A stretch of 64,000 nt of DNA from Bacteroidales bacterium (GTDB lineage: Bacteria; Bacteroidota; Bacteroidia; Bacteroidales; WCHB1-69). A program made the translations under genes and the position numbers. The notes under the pieces are model-generated. The model did not search any database, was not told where the DNA came from, and saw nothing but the letters and a program-made list of their open reading frames with translations. The stretch is from NCBI GenBank assembly GCA_017394765.1, contig JAFPXF010000074.1:1-64000 (forward strand), written 5' to 3'. Of the stretch, positions 1 to 7,808 are shown in pieces; within the stretch, counting starts at the first letter, position 1, and the number at the start of each line of letters is the position of its first letter.

Positions 1-70
1 ATTGAATAAAAGAAAATTAGAACCTAAAAAGAACCAATTTATAAATACATAGCGGAAGCGTTTTCGCTTT

Positions 71-78
71 TATCTTTG
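71..78 (+). promoter_or_regulatory. Candidate -7 box (TATCTTTG) of structured RNA
   Basis: TATCTTTG matches the Bacteroidota primary-sigma -7 consensus TAnnTTTG. The folded RNA starts a few bases downstream, as expected for a transcription start about 6 nt after the box. No convincing -33 TTTG was seen at the expected distance. Confidence 0.5.
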
Positions 79-81
79 CAA

Positions 82-223
82 GTTCGAAACCTGGAAAATT
101 TCAAATGCAATGCCGAGAGGAAGCCGAAGATGCTTGCGGTTTACAGCCGCGAGCTTTCTTTGTTTGGCATTGCGGGTTTTTCCAGGACCTCGAACTCGAA
201 ACAATGAAGTTCGCGGTTTTTTT
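82..223 (+). ncRNA. Structured RNA ending in an intrinsic terminator (6S-like or attenuator)
   Basis: Four nested helices can be read directly: 82-87 with 190-195 (6 bp), 90-98 with 178-186 (9 bp), 107-114 with 166-173 (8 bp), and an apical hairpin 132-139 with 147-154. An asymmetric internal bubble lies around 115-131/155-165. A long rod with a central bubble is the general shape of 6S RNA, but size and sequence were not compared with known Bacteroidales 6S, so that identity is inference. The 3' strand of the basal helix (190-195) is also the 5' strand of the terminator at 187-217 plus T-run, so the two are mutually exclusive. It could instead be a leader controlling the operon that starts at 334. 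Confidence 0.5.
187..223 (+). terminator. Intrinsic terminator of the structured RNA
   Basis: 187-195 pairs with 209-217 (one internal mismatch), followed by a seven-T run at 217-223. It shares bases 190-195 with the basal helix of the upstream fold. Confidence 0.6.
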
Positions 224-333
224 ATGCTCGTTTGTGAAGCCCGGGAAGGGGACGAAAAAGAACCAAAAAAGAACCTAACTGCGTGAGGGAAAGCGATGTA
301 CTTTTGCGGCGGAGAAAAAGAAAAAATGATACT

Positions 334-1740
334 ATGAATGATTTGAAACAATTTCTACAAAGCATCCCCAAAGCCTTCGTTTTTTTCGGACGGGCTTTCA
401 AAAACGCCAAGAAAGACTTTTGGATTTCCATTCAAGTCTTGTTTTGGGTCTCACTTGCCTTATCTGTCCTTTTCTATTTTGTAGAACATGCCGCCCAGCC
501 GGAGGAGTACCGCAACTGGTGGCAAGCTTTTGTGTGGACACTCACACGATACATTGGCGATCCAGGACATTTTTCGGGCAATGGTCCCGTCACGCTTGTT
601 GGTCGCCATATTGATTCGTTCATCGGCATCATGAAAATCCTCATTTTCGCCGTGCCTGCAGGTCTAGTGGCAAATGGTTTCAGAAAGGCCATGGAAGACG
701 ACAGGAAGGAAAAACATCTTCAAGAATGTCGACTGAAAATTCAAAAATCGTTTCGGCGCCGATTGACGAAAAGTGATCGGGAGAAGAAAAGCCCGATGTG
801 TCGCGTGATACCTCGACGTGTCTCTCCCGTCACATTACAAGCAAAAAAAGGGATGACTGAAAATGATATTATAGAAACCGTAAGTTCATTTGATGAGTTC
901 CGACTGCGTAATTTAGCCGGTTCGCAAACTGCTTCAGAGCATCCTCAAGATCGGCTGGTGATTGAAATGCTGCCGCTCAATGAGAGAACGGTTGACGGTT
1001 GCAAGATTGACAGAACCACGTATGGAGTCAAAATCAATCGGCAGTCGAATGTCACCATTGTAGCCCCGACTGCGGCTACGGAGAATTCCATCGGTCACTT
1101 TGCCTACTATTTTGCACAGTTTGGTGGTTTCAACCTCATTAGCCGTGAATTTGTTACAGATGTCGACGAACCTGTCAGCTACTATAAAATAGAAGGGAAA
1201 AGGGACGACTGGGAAAAACCGTTGGTGGATTTCGTGGATGACATTAACGATATTTCTGGTTCCGAGGAGAAGTGGAATATTGTGCTGGCTGCCGCAGACA
1301 ATGTGCATGACACGCAAGTACATCTTGTACACAACACCATTACAAAATGCGATGTCCCGATGACCACGCTTGATGAAGAAAAATTACAAAAATTGTTCAG
1401 CGAACTCTCTGAAACATTAAAAGTCAATTACGAATTGTCTGCGGACTTGGACGAGAAGTATAAACCCGTGGGCAACAAAAACATTGGTGTAATTGCCGGT
1501 GGTGGAAGCAAGAACAATGCTTTTACAATACGTTTTTCTTACAGCATCATCACTTGGTCAGATGATTGGTTGCCTATAGTTGTGGATATGGCCAAAATTA
1601 TCAAACAGCATTTGGAGTTACCTGAACGCCAGCAATTTGTGGATGATGCGTCTTGGAAGAAGAAAGGGAAAGGGTATGGTTTTGGTGATGGTGAAATTCT
1701 AACGGAAGTCAATGAAGAAAAAACAAACGTGAATCAGTAA
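334..1740 (+). CDS. Ion-channel-like membrane protein with soluble C-terminal domain
   Basis: 468 residues from the ATG at 334; an in-frame ATG at 283 would add 17 basic residues but reads like leader. One membrane helix spans about residues 29-50, a re-entrant pore-like segment about 62-80, and a second helix about 95-115 follows a GRHID motif. The order helix, W..T.T..GDP loop, GR, helix with AVPAGL resembles two-TM potassium-channel pores, but the filter reads TRYIGDPG rather than TVGYG. The remaining ~350 residues are cytosolic, not recognised, and might be a ligand-sensing domain. A TACTTTTG -7-like box lies at 299-306. The gene leads a same-strand run with three lipoproteins (25 bp to the next). 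The channel assignment is inference from pattern; selectivity is unknown. Confidence 0.6.
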   Translation: MNDLKQFLQSIPKAFVFFGRAFKNAKKDFWISIQVLFWVSLALSVLFYFVEHAAQPEEYRNWWQAFVWTLTRYIGDPGHFSGNGPVTLVGRHIDSFIGIMKILIFAVPAGLVANGFRKAMEDDRKEKHLQECRLKIQKSFRRRLTKSDREKKSPMCRVIPRRVSPVTLQAKKGMTENDIIETVSSFDEFRLRNLAGSQTASEHPQDRLVIEMLPLNERTVDGCKIDRTTYGVKINRQSNVTIVAPTAATENSIGHFAYYFAQFGGFNLISREFVTDVDEPVSYYKIEGKRDDWEKPLVDFVDDINDISGSEEKWNIVLAAADNVHDTQVHLVHNTITKCDVPMTTLDEEKLQKLFSELSETLKVNYELSADLDEKYKPVGNKNIGVIAGGGSKNNAFTIRFSYSIITWSDDWLPIVVDMAKIIKQHLELPERQQFVDDASWKKKGKGYGFGDGEILTEVNEEKTNVNQ

Positions 1741-1765
1741 TCATTATTAATCAACTATTTTTATT

Positions 1766-2770
1766 ATGAAAAAAATTTTATTTCTATTGGTAAGTGCCCT
1801 CCTGATAGCTTCTTGTGGCGGTAATAAAAGTGGTGACACCACAAGCACTAACAGTCAAAACGACCAATATGTTGACGTGACAGAACAACAAAAGCCCCGT
1901 CTTATCGTGATTCCAAGCGACCAATTGCTTCAAAAATTCGGCAAATTAAAAACAGAAAATGCACAAGGCAAAACGGTTTACACCCGCGATTTTGCAGGCT
2001 ATCTGCTGAAAGATCCCGACTCGAAATTCATTATTGCCACTATTCAGAGTGCATTCATTGAGTTCGGATTCCCGCTGAATGACTTGGAACAGACATTGAA
2101 GTCCATCAACGACCAACAGATGATAGATGAGGTCGATAACATACAAATGGACGCCAAGACGATGCTGCTCACGACAGCCAAACCTGATATTATATTGGAA
2201 TTGGACTACGGCCTTAACACTGTTCCCAATGACAGAAACCTGAACAAGACACTCACCTACACCCTTCGCGCTATTGATGCATTCAGCAACAAGGTGGTGG
2301 CCACCATACAACAAACGGGATTCGGGAAAGAGATAAAGGACAACTCTCCCGCCGTGTTGATGAAAGCTGCGCTTGACGAAGACGCAAAGAGTTATACCAC
2401 ACAACTTAGCAAATATTTCAATGAAATCATCCAAAAAGGACGTGATATCACAGTTCGGGTGACTATTGACGGTAATGCGAACCTGACAATGAGCGATGAA
2501 TGTCTTGATAATGACACCTACACGGATTTTATTATTGATTATATGAAGAAAAACACCGTTAAAGGGGCATATAATATGGCTCGGAATACGAATTCTGAAC
2601 TCTATTTCACCAATGTCCGTATCAAAACGCTTAATGATGACGGGACACAGTTCAGCGCATACGATTATGCCAGAGCCTTGAGCAAGGCACTGAACAAAGG
2701 GTGTGGAATCAAAGCCACCAATGTGACCCAAGGGTTGGGTGATGCTGCCATTATTATCAAAGGAATGTAA
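1766..2770 (+). CDS. Lipoprotein, DUF6175-like
   Basis: 334 residues. The N-terminus has Lys-Lys, a hydrophobic stretch and the lipobox LIASC, so it should be exported and lipidated at Cys17. A Ser/Thr/Gly-rich linker follows, then a domain starting KPRLIVIPSDQ with the later segment FGFPLNDLEQTLKS. This matches my memory of the Bacteroidota family DUF6175 (function unknown; not checked by search). It lies 25 bp after the channel-like gene and 25 bp before another lipoprotein, on the same strand, so co-transcription is likely. Lack of a DDN or similar sorting motif leaves inner versus outer membrane location open. Confidence 0.6.
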   Translation: MKKILFLLVSALLIASCGGNKSGDTTSTNSQNDQYVDVTEQQKPRLIVIPSDQLLQKFGKLKTENAQGKTVYTRDFAGYLLKDPDSKFIIATIQSAFIEFGFPLNDLEQTLKSINDQQMIDEVDNIQMDAKTMLLTTAKPDIILELDYGLNTVPNDRNLNKTLTYTLRAIDAFSNKVVATIQQTGFGKEIKDNSPAVLMKAALDEDAKSYTTQLSKYFNEIIQKGRDITVRVTIDGNANLTMSDECLDNDTYTDFIIDYMKKNTVKGAYNMARNTNSELYFTNVRIKTLNDDGTQFSAYDYARALSKALNKGCGIKATNVTQGLGDAAIIIKGM

Positions 2771-2795
2771 TTAACATCTTATAAAAACGACTATT

Positions 2796-3989
2796 ATGAA
2801 AAAAATATGGATTGGGTTTGCCGTTGCATGTATCGCCGTAATTATATGTGCATGTGGTGGCAATAACAACAGCAACAATCATTCAGAGGGCACCAAGTTT
2901 AATCCTGTTTCAACCTCTGATTCCGAAGATGCGGACAGAGAGGCCAAGTTGGCAGCCAAGCGTGCTGCCTATCAAAGCAAATCATCTGAATATGCTGAAA
3001 TGCTGGAATTTGAAGGGAAAATAAAATTAACAGTACTCGTTCCCGAAGAAGACGGTCTATCTACATCTGAAATGAAATTGATTGAATCCAAACTGATTCA
3101 GATGGCTACGGCAAACGGAGTAGGTGGATTAGGAGGTTCTCCGCGTTTTGTGTTGGCTCCAGAAGTGACAGTATTGTCTAAAGATGTGACCAGCACCGCT
3201 CCACCGAAACATCTTCTCAATTACGACATCACTTTTTATGTGGCCGACATCGTGTCGGGAACTGTATTTGCTACTGAGAACATTCAGATAAAAGGCGTTG
3301 GCGAGTCGGATGCCCGTGCTTTTATTGGTGCTTTCAAGAGCCTCAATGTGAAAGATACACGCTTCCAGAAATTTATCAAGTCTGCCCAAGAAAAAATACT
3401 GGCCTATTATAAGGCACACGGTGGTGATTTTCTCAAAGAGGCTGATATGTTAGCCGCAAAAGGAGACTATGCCCAAGCTCTTGCAGTGCTGGCTTCCATT
3501 CCCACCGAAGCGGAGCCCTATTATGCGGAGGCGGTGAAGAAAGCGGAAAAATACTTCCAAAAGTACTTGGATGATGAGTGTGGAGTGGCTTTGGCGATGA
3601 TGAAATCTTCACTCGGTGGCTCTTTTTCTGGCGAGTTCAATGAGACAGCGATGAACTACTATGCCATGATTCCCGTCAAAGGAAGCTGCAAAGCGGAAGC
3701 AGACGCCGTCTATAAACAATACATGGATGGATTGGATGCGGAAAAGAGGCACAACTGGGAACGGGAAGAGAAAGAGTGGCAATCCCAAATGAAGCAACAA
3801 GATGCCGACAACGCCTTCAGGGCGCAAAAAGAGGAATTGAAAGCCCGCGTTGAAATTTCCGCCAACGAATGCTTGTTGGACAAATACAAGAAAGATGCAA
3901 ATTACAACAAACTCCCTTGGATAAGGAAAGTGACACATTTGGGGGATCGCGATCCGTTTGACGGATATAAACCAAAGAAAGGATGTTAA
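2796..3989 (+). CDS. Lipoprotein of unknown function with charged C-terminus
   Basis: 397 residues. The signal segment ends in the lipobox IICAC, with lipidated Cys about residue 20, followed by a Gly/Asn/Ser-rich tether. The middle carries LTVLVPEEDGLS and a LLNYDITFYVADIVSG segment, resembling the second half of the preceding DUF6175-like protein in layout. The C-terminal third contains a probable helical repeat region (AKGDYAQALAVLASIPTEAEPYYAEA, tetratricopeptide-like) and then a Lys/Glu/Gln-rich coiled-coil stretch (RHNWEREEKEWQSQMKQQD). Third gene of the run. Probably a periplasmic or surface lipoprotein partner of its neighbours; no catalytic motif seen. Confidence 0.55.
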   Translation: MKKIWIGFAVACIAVIICACGGNNNSNNHSEGTKFNPVSTSDSEDADREAKLAAKRAAYQSKSSEYAEMLEFEGKIKLTVLVPEEDGLSTSEMKLIESKLIQMATANGVGGLGGSPRFVLAPEVTVLSKDVTSTAPPKHLLNYDITFYVADIVSGTVFATENIQIKGVGESDARAFIGAFKSLNVKDTRFQKFIKSAQEKILAYYKAHGGDFLKEADMLAAKGDYAQALAVLASIPTEAEPYYAEAVKKAEKYFQKYLDDECGVALAMMKSSLGGSFSGEFNETAMNYYAMIPVKGSCKAEADAVYKQYMDGLDAEKRHNWEREEKEWQSQMKQQDADNAFRAQKEELKARVEISANECLLDKYKKDANYNKLPWIRKVTHLGDRDPFDGYKPKKGC

Positions 3990-4008
3990 ATTTTAAAAAA
4001 TTGATAAT

Positions 4009-4839
4009 ATGAAAAGCAGAAAAGTACTTGCTATTATTTTATTTACAATTAGCGTAATGGGATTTTGTTCGTGCTCAAGCGCAACAGAAAAATGTGTCAA
4101 GTCAAAACAAAAGATGATTCAACAAATGAGAGGGGAGGATTATCCGCGGGATGTTAATGAAGCAATCACAAAATATGATTTTGAAGTCGCACGTATTTAT
4201 TTGGGGTGTTATCCCGTAGAAGAAAACAGAAATAGTTTTACTGATAATCTTGTTGAAGAGAGCAGGAGTGCTGTAAACGAACGTATAACAAGAGCTGAAA
4301 TTTCATATCTGATAATGAATTGCACTCCTCCCGAAATCAGTAAAGCAAGAGCGCTTGCTTCTGAAAACGATTTGCAAGAAGTGTTCAATAAGGTTTACAA
4401 CAACTATCTGTATAAGCAAGTAGATCAGCATAATTACACAGAAGCAATAGATTTGCTCTATACGTTTGATATGCCGTCAGTAGCGGAAAAATATGATTTT
4501 GAAAGAGCTTATTCAACAGAATATTACTTTTCTGCTTCATGGGGACCAGAAGCAAAAATAAAAAAATCAGCATATTTTTGCGAAGATGTTTATAATTACT
4601 ATGCTTACGATTGCGAGGCAAAGAGAGTCAATGGTCTTATAGACATCATTCTAACAGCTGCAATTAGAACAGGGGATGTGGAATTGGCTAGGGAATGTGT
4701 CCAATCTTATAAACCATCTGTAGATGTTTCTAATTATAAAAGAGCTAAAGACGACTACCATATATATACCCTTAAGTTAGTTGACAAGCCTAAACAGGAA
4801 GCCCAAAAGAAGTTGAAAGCGGCTGGAATTAACTTGTAA
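4009..4839 (+). CDS. Lipoprotein of unknown function, AT-rich
   Basis: 276 residues. The signal peptide ends in a lipobox-like GFCSC (lipidated Cys about residue 21 or 23). The mature part is mostly helical and rich in Glu, Lys, Tyr and Asn, with paired-helix look around YNYYAYDCEAKRVNG and the ARECVQSYKP segment. Several Cys residues are scattered through it, unusual for a Bacteroidota periplasmic lipoprotein. The gene is clearly more AT-rich than those before it, suggesting a separate origin. Spacing of 19 bp to the upstream gene keeps it in the same run. Not recognised as a named family. Confidence 0.5.
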   Translation: MKSRKVLAIILFTISVMGFCSCSSATEKCVKSKQKMIQQMRGEDYPRDVNEAITKYDFEVARIYLGCYPVEENRNSFTDNLVEESRSAVNERITRAEISYLIMNCTPPEISKARALASENDLQEVFNKVYNNYLYKQVDQHNYTEAIDLLYTFDMPSVAEKYDFERAYSTEYYFSASWGPEAKIKKSAYFCEDVYNYYAYDCEAKRVNGLIDIILTAAIRTGDVELARECVQSYKPSVDVSNYKRAKDDYHIYTLKLVDKPKQEAQKKLKAAGINL

Positions 4840-4911
4840 TCATCGTGGTTCTTCGGGTAAAAAAAGTGAAAACTTATACATAAATCATTGACAAATTTAA
4901 AAATAAAAAAC

Positions 4912-5412
4912 ATGCGTACGATTTTAACAATTCAAGAGTTATTAAAGGGTCGAAATGCAGACTTCGACAATGCGGCAAAACAAGAAGGGAAAGTCCAAAT
5001 GGTCCGTCTCCCCTTTGAAACAGCCCATGGGAAAAATGGAGTTAGTCTTAACACATCAAAATTGACGAGTGTCAATACCTTCTCGGATTTTATTGAGAAA
5101 GTGGGCAAAGACGAATTGAGGAACTTTCTGAGTGAATGGCACACTAAAAGTTATGAACCAGTATCTAAAGCAGAGTATGTTGTTGTTTTTTGGACACACG
5201 ATCATAAATCTGGCGACTCAAAAGTACCCTCTAAACTTTTGGGCGTTTATAAAGTAGAGAATTCTCGAAACATAAACAATAGATATATTTTGGATCTTAC
5301 AGAGGTGCGTGAATTTGATATTTTTAAAAAGAAAATAGTGATTGATTTTAAAAATACAAGACCATTAACTGTTGATTTTTCTAAAAACGGGAAAAAAATA
5401 TATGTGATTTGA
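4912..5412 (+). CDS. Hypothetical protein, 166 aa
   Basis: The ATG at 4912 gives a protein starting MRTILTIQELLKGRNADF; an upstream TTG at 4888 would add eight residues but ATG is preferred. No signal peptide or membrane helix. Contains an alpha/beta-looking core with KAEYVVVFWTHDHKSGDSKVPSKLLGVYKV and an AT-rich C-terminus ending FSKNGKKIYVI. No family recognised and no catalytic motif seen. It lies 72 bp after the lipoprotein gene and is probably a separate accessory gene. Confidence 0.45.
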   Translation: MRTILTIQELLKGRNADFDNAAKQEGKVQMVRLPFETAHGKNGVSLNTSKLTSVNTFSDFIEKVGKDELRNFLSEWHTKSYEPVSKAEYVVVFWTHDHKSGDSKVPSKLLGVYKVENSRNINNRYILDLTEVREFDIFKKKIVIDFKNTRPLTVDFSKNGKKIYVI

Positions 5413-5545
5413 TTCTTTTGGAAAATTATTCAACGAGAAAGTTGATTTGTGTGAAAGGAATACGCCGAAAAGCCATAACAGAGTAGGCATCATTATTATA
5501 TCAAATAATATGGGCATCCTCTCCGATCTCCTTTTTCTAAATATT

Positions 5546-5800
5546 ATGAAACGCCGGGCCAAGCGCAAAGGGTGCGGCATCGGCGACATGGTGATGCTGA
5601 AAACCGGCGGACCCGTCATGATGGTGGTAAATGTTGACCTTGAGGAAGCCGAATGCGAGTGGTTCTCTGAAAAGGATCAAAGGACACACCGCAAGTCGTT
5701 CATGTTTGAAATGCTTGTGAACGTTAACAACCTTGTGCCACAATCCGACATTTTCAAGCAACAGTATCCTGCAAAGACAAATAAATTGAAAAGAAACTAA
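5546..5800 (+). CDS. YodC/DUF2158-like small protein
   Basis: 84 residues from ATG 5546 (alternative ATG 5510 gives 96; the longer ORF from 5447 looks like leader). The core reads GIGDMVMLKTGGPVMMV, then ECEWFSE. This is the signature GDxVxLKSGGPxMTV...CxWF of the DUF2158 (YodC) family, small beta-barrel proteins of unknown function. The usual Cys before WF is here E-C-E-W-F, so the Cys is kept. A basic KRRAKRKG head precedes the domain. It sits among other small uncharacterised genes in an accessory segment. Confidence 0.6.
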   Translation: MKRRAKRKGCGIGDMVMLKTGGPVMMVVNVDLEEAECEWFSEKDQRTHRKSFMFEMLVNVNNLVPQSDIFKQQYPAKTNKLKRN

Positions 5801-5814
5801 CAAAAATAAGAAAT

Positions 5815-6213
5815 ATGGAAGAAGAATACATTGAAATGATGGAAAGAACGGTTGATTTCATTAAGAAAGTGAAATTGACAGCAATAAATTATTGTAATCA
5901 AGTGTGCGTTTTCGAAAACAAATCTCCAAGATTACTCGAAGAAATGCGCAATAATTATGAAGGATACTTGGAATGTATTGATGATCAAATACAACTGTTT
6001 AGGAAACATCATGTATGGATGTTTGCCGATTATACATTGGCAAGACGCTTTATGAATGTCTATTTTTCCGAAGTGGAGTCCTTGTTAGATGATCTTCACA
6101 GTATGGAACCATATTCCTCCTTGGTTTCAATTACATTAGAAGAATTGGCTTCAAAATTAGACAGTTGCAAAGATTATATACTCAGAAATGGAAACAGGAA
6201 GTTACCCTTTTAA
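5815..6213 (+). CDS. Hypothetical helical protein, 132 aa
   Basis: Starts MEEEYIEMMERTVDF, 15 bp after the YodC-like gene. The whole sequence is predicted helical by eye, with Leu/Ile heptad-like spacing, no signal peptide and no membrane segment. Two internal Cys residues and a YTLARRFMN stretch are visible. No family recognised. Close spacing suggests co-transcription with the neighbours on both sides. Confidence 0.4.
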   Translation: MEEEYIEMMERTVDFIKKVKLTAINYCNQVCVFENKSPRLLEEMRNNYEGYLECIDDQIQLFRKHHVWMFADYTLARRFMNVYFSEVESLLDDLHSMEPYSSLVSITLEELASKLDSCKDYILRNGNRKLPF

Positions 6214-6234
6214 CCGCCCAAATATCGCAAAGCA

Positions 6235-6468
6235 ATGGACAAGGACTTCATAAAGACTATGCTCGCCTTGCACACCCTCGCCGCCAAGGAGGCTTTCGGA
6301 GCGGACGCTGTGGTGGCACTGAACGCCGGGGAGCCGGGCGTGTACGAGAACAACCCTACCATTGTCGAATATGAGCAAAAAGGCTACAAATTCTGTGATG
6401 CCAACATGTTCGGCGAAGGGTTGGAAAGAATGGAAACGCTCACTTTCAGGAAAGTGAACGAAGGTTGA
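6235..6468 (+). CDS. Hypothetical small protein, 77 aa
   Basis: Starts MDKDFIKTMLALHTLAAKE and ends FRKVNEG. It contains a GADAVVALNAGEPGVYENN segment, giving a short helix followed by a strand-turn-strand region. No signal or membrane helix and no named family recognised. Located 22 bp after the preceding small gene and 28 bp before a 310-residue gene; an overlapping ORF in another frame is rejected because this frame has the more normal composition. Confidence 0.4.
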   Translation: MDKDFIKTMLALHTLAAKEAFGADAVVALNAGEPGVYENNPTIVEYEQKGYKFCDANMFGEGLERMETLTFRKVNEG

Positions 6469-6495
6469 TAAGGTTAGCGTAAAATATCCAATAGA

Positions 6496-7428
6496 ATGTC
6501 AGAAAAGAAATGGAAGATAGACAGCCGGGTGCCGCACAAATATCGCGGCGGTCGCAGAGGAAAAGGCTCGGAGTTCCCCCGCCACGGCATGAACGAATAC
6601 GAGGGTGAACGGCTCTCCATGAGCAAACACAGGCTTTCCAAACACAAAACAATGAGCTACAACAAAGGTAATGGTTGGGCTTCATTGCATACTAAATACG
6701 TGGAAGGACTCCTCAACAAATACGTCAACAGACCGTTTGATGAAATGTTGAGCGAGTTTTACGCCAAAACCAAGTCGCTACGTCAAAGCAGACGACAACG
6801 TATGTGGGACACGCCATCCTACTTCTCGTATGATGTGGAAGGGTTCACACATCGTCGATTTGTGTCATGGGGAGAGAAAAAGTATTATGTCGATGACAAC
6901 GGCATTCTCCGTCTAAAGGAGAACCATGCCGACAACGCCCCGAAGACAAAATTGACCCGCAAACAGAAGGCCTATAACTGCCAAGTTCCGGTGCCCACAT
7001 TCGGCTTGAAAACTGACCAGTTCGAACTTTTAAGACAAAAGTACGACACCGCCGATCTTTTTGTGGGAGAATATTACGCTATAGTGGATGGAGAAGTTTG
7101 CAAAGTGCCGATTTACACCTCGCCAAAGACAGAAAATGATTTCGAATTGTCTGACAGAATTGCCGTGGATGGTTTTAGTTTTGATGCAAAATTCAACCAT
7201 GTTTTTTGGAACTTCACTTATAAAAAAGCGAACAGCTACAAAACCGAAGTCCGTGAAAAATTGGAGGCTTTGAAAAGGGAAAACAATATTGAAAATGAGG
7301 ACGATGTGGCGCGCATGGAGCGTCGGCTCTGTTCCATGAAGGATTATTGGACAATGCACGGATGTATGGCTCTGGTGTTTTATACAAAGAGAATAGACTA
7401 TATACGATCAAACAAAAATAGAAGTTAA
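6496..7428 (+). CDS. Hypothetical protein, 310 aa, basic N-terminus
   Basis: The N-terminal ~60 residues are Arg/Lys/Gly/His-rich (HKYRGGRRGKGSEF, MSKHRLSKHKT), suggesting nucleic-acid contact or a flexible basic tail. The body contains FNHVFWNFTYKKANSYKTEV and a charged helix EKLEALKRENNIENEDDVARME. No export signal. A Trp/Tyr-rich segment RMWDTPSYFSYDVEGF lies near residue 95. Not recognised as a named family. It ends 17 bp before the PH-like gene, so the two may be co-transcribed. Confidence 0.45.
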   Translation: MSEKKWKIDSRVPHKYRGGRRGKGSEFPRHGMNEYEGERLSMSKHRLSKHKTMSYNKGNGWASLHTKYVEGLLNKYVNRPFDEMLSEFYAKTKSLRQSRRQRMWDTPSYFSYDVEGFTHRRFVSWGEKKYYVDDNGILRLKENHADNAPKTKLTRKQKAYNCQVPVPTFGLKTDQFELLRQKYDTADLFVGEYYAIVDGEVCKVPIYTSPKTENDFELSDRIAVDGFSFDAKFNHVFWNFTYKKANSYKTEVREKLEALKRENNIENEDDVARMERRLCSMKDYWTMHGCMALVFYTKRIDYIRSNKNRS

Positions 7429-7445
7429 CAAAACCCCTATATACC

Positions 7446-7724
7446 ATGTACCGCCAATTCACCGCCTCCCGCGTTTCCGAATCCAACGTGCTGTTCCCGC
7501 CCACCATTATCTTCAATGATGAGGGCATCACCATCAAAACACCGGCGCTGCTGCACCACAACACCGACTTCATCCCCTACGAGGCGGTGTCGAGCGTGAT
7601 GATCCACACCCCGCTCGCCGGCTTCTCCACCATCACCTTCTACGCCTACGGCCGCGAAATCCGCGTCCACGGCTTCCTGCAGCGCGAGGTGCGCGAGATG
7701 AAACGGCTGGTGGAGGAAAGGTGA
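7446..7724 (+). CDS. Small bacterial PH-like (bPH) protein
   Basis: 92 residues, mostly beta-strand then a final helix (QREVREMKRLVEER). The pattern FNDEGITIKTP, FIPYEAVSSVMIHTP, ITFYAYGREIRV resembles bacterial pleckstrin-like proteins, and the same layout recurs in the C-terminal half of the gene at 28799-29341 (LRKRNTYLIN, LPLQNISAVTLNTS, IIITSYGGEKI). Base composition is strikingly GC-rich compared with its neighbours. Remnants of its 3' end occur twice more, at about 8749-8893 and 10483-10620, each with an AT-rich palindromic insert replacing the middle, so this locus has been duplicated. Confidence 0.5.
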   Translation: MYRQFTASRVSESNVLFPPTIIFNDEGITIKTPALLHHNTDFIPYEAVSSVMIHTPLAGFSTITFYAYGREIRVHGFLQREVREMKRLVEER

Positions 7725-7808
7725 CATATTTTTTGCGGAATGTGGTAAAAAAAATGAGATTCCGCAAAAAATTTTATATTTTTTGCCGCAAAATTAAAAT
7801 TACTGATT

